This document shows, one piece after another, positions 5,468 through 7,627 of a stretch of DNA of 7,627 nucleotides; within the stretch, counting starts at the first letter, position 1, and every line of letters begins with the position of its first letter. Position numbers and translations under genes: made by a program. Under the pieces are notes generated by a model. That model did no database searches. It had not been told where the DNA came from and saw only the letters and a program-made list of their open reading frames with translations. Origin of the DNA: Boseongicola sp. SB0662_bin_57 (GTDB lineage Bacteria; Pseudomonadota; Alphaproteobacteria; Rhodobacterales; Rhodobacteraceae); the NCBI GenBank assembly GCA_009839535.1, contig VXPN01000558.1, positions 1 to 7,627 on the forward strand, written 5' to 3'.

Positions 5468-7126
5468 ATGGCAAGAAGATTTCGCGTGACGCTGGCACAA
5501 ATGAACCCCACGGTCGGTGATTTCGCAGGCAATGCGGCGCTGGCGCGGTCCGCATGGGATCAGGGTCGTGCAGCAGGTTCCGACTTGGTGATGCTCACCG
5601 AGATGTTCATCACGGGCTACAACACGCAGGATCTTGTGATGAGGCCATCATTTGTCCGCGACGCCGAGGCGCGCCTGGATGCATTGCGCGTGGCCTGCGC
5701 TGATGGCCCGGCACTCGGAATCGGTGGGCCGCTGCACAAGGACGGGAAGCTCTACAACGCCTTTCACGTCTTCAAGGATGGTCGCGTGGTGCGTCGGAAT
5801 CTCAAGCGCGAGCTTCCGAACGAGACGGTATTTGACGAAGTCCGGGTCTTTGACCGGGGTCCCTTGGCGGGCCCGTTCGACCTCGGGGGCGTTCGCGTCG
5901 GAGCGCCGATCTGCGAGGATGCATGGCATGAAGACGTGCCCCAAACGCTCGCGGAGTCGGGGGCGGAGATTCTCCTGGTGCCGAACGGCTCGCCCTATTG
6001 CAGGGACAAGTTCGATACCCGCCTTAACCTCATGGTGGCGCGAGTCGTCGAGACCGGTTTGCCACTTGTCTATCTCAACATGATCGGGGGTCAGGACGAC
6101 CAGGTATTCGATGGTGGCAGCTTCGTTCTGAATCCCGGCTGCGAAATGGCGGTTCGGATGCCCTTCTTTGACGAGTCCGTTGTCCATGTGGATTTCGAGG
6201 AGGAGGGAAATGGCTGGCGCGCGCTGAAGGGCGAGATCGTGCCGTGTCCGGACCAGTGGGAGCTGGACTATCGTGCCATGGTCGAGGCCACCCGGGACTA
6301 TATCCGGAAGGCGGGGTTCTCGAAGGCGCTTCTCGGCTTGTCCGGCGGCGTCGACAGCGCTGCCGTTGCCTGCATTGCCGCGGACGCCCTTGGTCCAGAG
6401 AACGTGCGCTGCGTCATGATGCCTTCGGAATACACGAGCGGACAGTCTCTGGATGATGCTTCCGCGGTGGCGGCGGCGCTTGGAGTCAGGCTCGATACGG
6501 TGCCGATCGCGGATCCCGTCGGGGCGACAGTGCAAGCCTTGGCCCCGCTCTTTGACGGCAGGGAGCCGGACATCACGGAAGAGAACATCCAGTCGCGGCT
6601 GCGCGGGGTGATCCTCATGGCGCTTTCGAACAAGTTTGGCGAGATGCTGCTGACCACGGGCAACAAGTCGGAGGCGGCCGTCGGGTATGCCACGATCTAT
6701 GGCGACATGGCGGGCGGCTACAATCCGGTCAAGGATCTCTACAAGACGCGGGTCTTCGAGACCTGCCGCTGGCGCAACGCCAACCATCGGTCGTGGATGA
6801 AGGGGCCGGCCGGGTCAGTGATTCCGCCGGTCGTGATCGAGAAGCCGCCGACGGCCGAACTGAGAGAGGGGCAGAAGGACAGCGATTCCCTGCCCGAATA
6901 CGCCGATCTGGACGTGATTCTGGCGGCCCTGATCGATGACGAAGTTCCGGTCGCCGAAGTTGTGCGGCTGGGATTTGACCGCGAGGTCGTCGAACAGGTT
7001 GAGCAGCTCCTGTACCGCGCCGAGTACAAGCGCTTCCAGTCGGCGCCAGGCGTCCGGTTGACAGAGCGATCCTTTTGGCTGGACCGGCGTTATCCAATCA
7101 TCAATCGCTGGCGGGATCCGTCTTGA
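5468..7126 (+). CDS. nadE: Glutamine-dependent NAD+ synthetase (NadE)
   Basis: The 552-residue enzyme makes NAD+ from deamido-NAD+, ATP and glutamine, the last step of NAD synthesis. The N-terminal nitrilase-type glutaminase domain (about 1-260) supplies ammonia and has the full triad: Glu45 in LTEMF, Lys113 in NLKREL, Cys149 in GAPICEDAW. The C-terminal synthetase domain has the ATP-pyrophosphatase P-loop LSGGVDS (291-297), then TGNKSEAAVGYATIYGDMAG and NPVKDLYKT, EKPPTAELR, and the closing FWLDRRYP. Both domains are complete, so the enzyme should use glutamine directly. Two ATGs, 5465 and 5468, are possible. GGAG at 5457-5460 is 4 bases from the first and 7 from the second, so I prefer 5468. 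The choice changes the protein by one Met. The gene diverges from the MORN gene, and the S49 peptidase follows in the same direction 155 bases later. Confidence 0.96.
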   Translation: MARRFRVTLAQMNPTVGDFAGNAALARSAWDQGRAAGSDLVMLTEMFITGYNTQDLVMRPSFVRDAEARLDALRVACADGPALGIGGPLHKDGKLYNAFHVFKDGRVVRRNLKRELPNETVFDEVRVFDRGPLAGPFDLGGVRVGAPICEDAWHEDVPQTLAESGAEILLVPNGSPYCRDKFDTRLNLMVARVVETGLPLVYLNMIGGQDDQVFDGGSFVLNPGCEMAVRMPFFDESVVHVDFEEEGNGWRALKGEIVPCPDQWELDYRAMVEATRDYIRKAGFSKALLGLSGGVDSAAVACIAADALGPENVRCVMMPSEYTSGQSLDDASAVAAALGVRLDTVPIADPVGATVQALAPLFDGREPDITEENIQSRLRGVILMALSNKFGEMLLTTGNKSEAAVGYATIYGDMAGGYNPVKDLYKTRVFETCRWRNANHRSWMKGPAGSVIPPVVIEKPPTAELREGQKDSDSLPEYADLDVILAALIDDEVPVAEVVRLGFDREVVEQVEQLLYRAEYKRFQSAPGVRLTERSFWLDRRYPIINRWRDPS

Positions 7127-7281
7127 CGCGAAAGGGCCGCCTGTCTCCGACGATGCCTGATTGCCGGACGACGCGCGACTGGCCATGAAGGCGGAGCCGA
7201 CCGATCCATTGACTGTGAGGAATCGGGTTCCCGAGGGCATACAGACTTGTTGCCGCCGCGTCGTGCGCCTAGATGGGAGCC

Positions 7282-7627
7282 ATGAGAAGACTGATTCCAT
7301 TCGTCAAATCCCCGCCTGTCGTGTCCGTGCTCAAGCTTCACGGCGTGATTGCTGCGCGAACACATGGCACGCTCAATGATGCGAGCCTCGCGGGGCTGGT
7401 CGAAAAGGCGTTCACCAAGGGCAAGCCTGCTGCCGTCGCGCTTTCCATCAATTCGCCGGGGGGAAGTCCGGCGCAATCGTCACTGATTTCGGCGCGCATT
7501 CGGCGGCTTGCCGAGGAGAAGGGCATCAAGGTCTACGCCTTTGTCGAGGACGTAGCGGCATCGGGCGGATATTACATTGCCAGCGCGGCGGACGAAATCT
7601 GGGTGGATCGGCATTCGATCATCGGAT
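7282..7627 (+). CDS. S49-family peptidase (SohB/SppA-like), 3'-truncated
   Basis: The frame starting MRRLIPFVKSPPVVSVLKLHG runs off the right edge after 115 codons. It shows the ClpP/crotonase-type fold of S49 peptidases: VALSINSPGGSPAQS, where NSPGGS is the oxyanion-region glycine motif, and the nucleophile motif EDVAASGGYYIASAADEI, whose Ser (codon 7561-7563) is the expected catalytic residue. The catalytic Lys would lie beyond the window. No signal peptide or N-terminal membrane helix precedes the domain, as in short cytoplasmic or membrane-associated SohB-like members. An in-frame TAG at 7270-7272 fixes the limit, leaving ATG 7273 or 7282. I chose 7282, which gives the N-terminus I expect of relatives. 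Its ribosome site is poorly placed, with GGGAG only 2 bases away. Family members degrade signal peptides or membrane-protein fragments. Confidence 0.88.
   Translation, partial: MRRLIPFVKSPPVVSVLKLHGVIAARTHGTLNDASLAGLVEKAFTKGKPAAVALSINSPGGSPAQSSLISARIRRLAEEKGIKVYAFVEDVAASGGYYIASAADEIWVDRHSIIG

Noticed and set aside
5648..6787. 379-codon minus-strand open frame opposite nadE
   Set aside because: It is an antisense shadow of nadE with His/Arg-rich content and no domain.
7209..7244. TTGACT with CATACA as a promoter for the S49 peptidase
   Set aside because: The boxes are about 23 bases apart and nothing resembles a -10 at the right distance.

Overview
The window looks like a chromosomal, housekeeping stretch of a GC-rich alphaproteobacterium. 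Protein style suggests a Rhodobacteraceae-like organism: the NadE C-terminus, the short SohB-type S49 peptidase and the PldB-like hydrolase all read that way. This assignment is inferred from remembered family features, not from a search. I see no intact mobile element, CRISPR array, rRNA or tRNA.

Layout from left to right. (1) 1-546 (+): the C-terminal part of a PldB-like alpha/beta hydrolase, cut by the window edge just after its nucleophile elbow. (2) 613-2181 (-): leuA, 2-isopropylmalate synthase, convergent with the hydrolase. (3) 2386-2543 (-): the leuA control region. It holds a near-consensus promoter, a 24-residue leader peptide with five consecutive leucine codons, and two mutually exclusive hairpins, which together look like a leucine attenuator. 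(4) 2783-3280 (+): a GNAT acetyltransferase, divergent from leuA. (5) 3281-3779: a gene-poor stretch with a degraded scrap of an EamA/DMT transporter. (6) 3780-5201 (-): a probable secreted or periplasmic protein built almost wholly of MORN repeats. (7) 5468-7126 (+): nadE, glutamine-dependent NAD+ synthetase, divergent from the MORN gene. (8) 7282 to the right edge (+): the N-terminal part of an S49 (SohB/SppA-like) peptidase.

The genes do not form one pathway. The region is a series of single-gene units, mostly convergent or divergent, with nadE and the peptidase co-directional. The most interesting element is the leuA leader. The start codon of the leader peptide lies at the predicted transcription start with no Shine-Dalgarno sequence, so translation may be leaderless. 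The hairpin geometry matches ribosome-stalling attenuation, but the presumed terminator stem has no U-tract. The second point of interest is the MORN protein: its repeats alternate Phe and Trp at one position, giving a 46-residue super-repeat, with a single phase slip in the middle.
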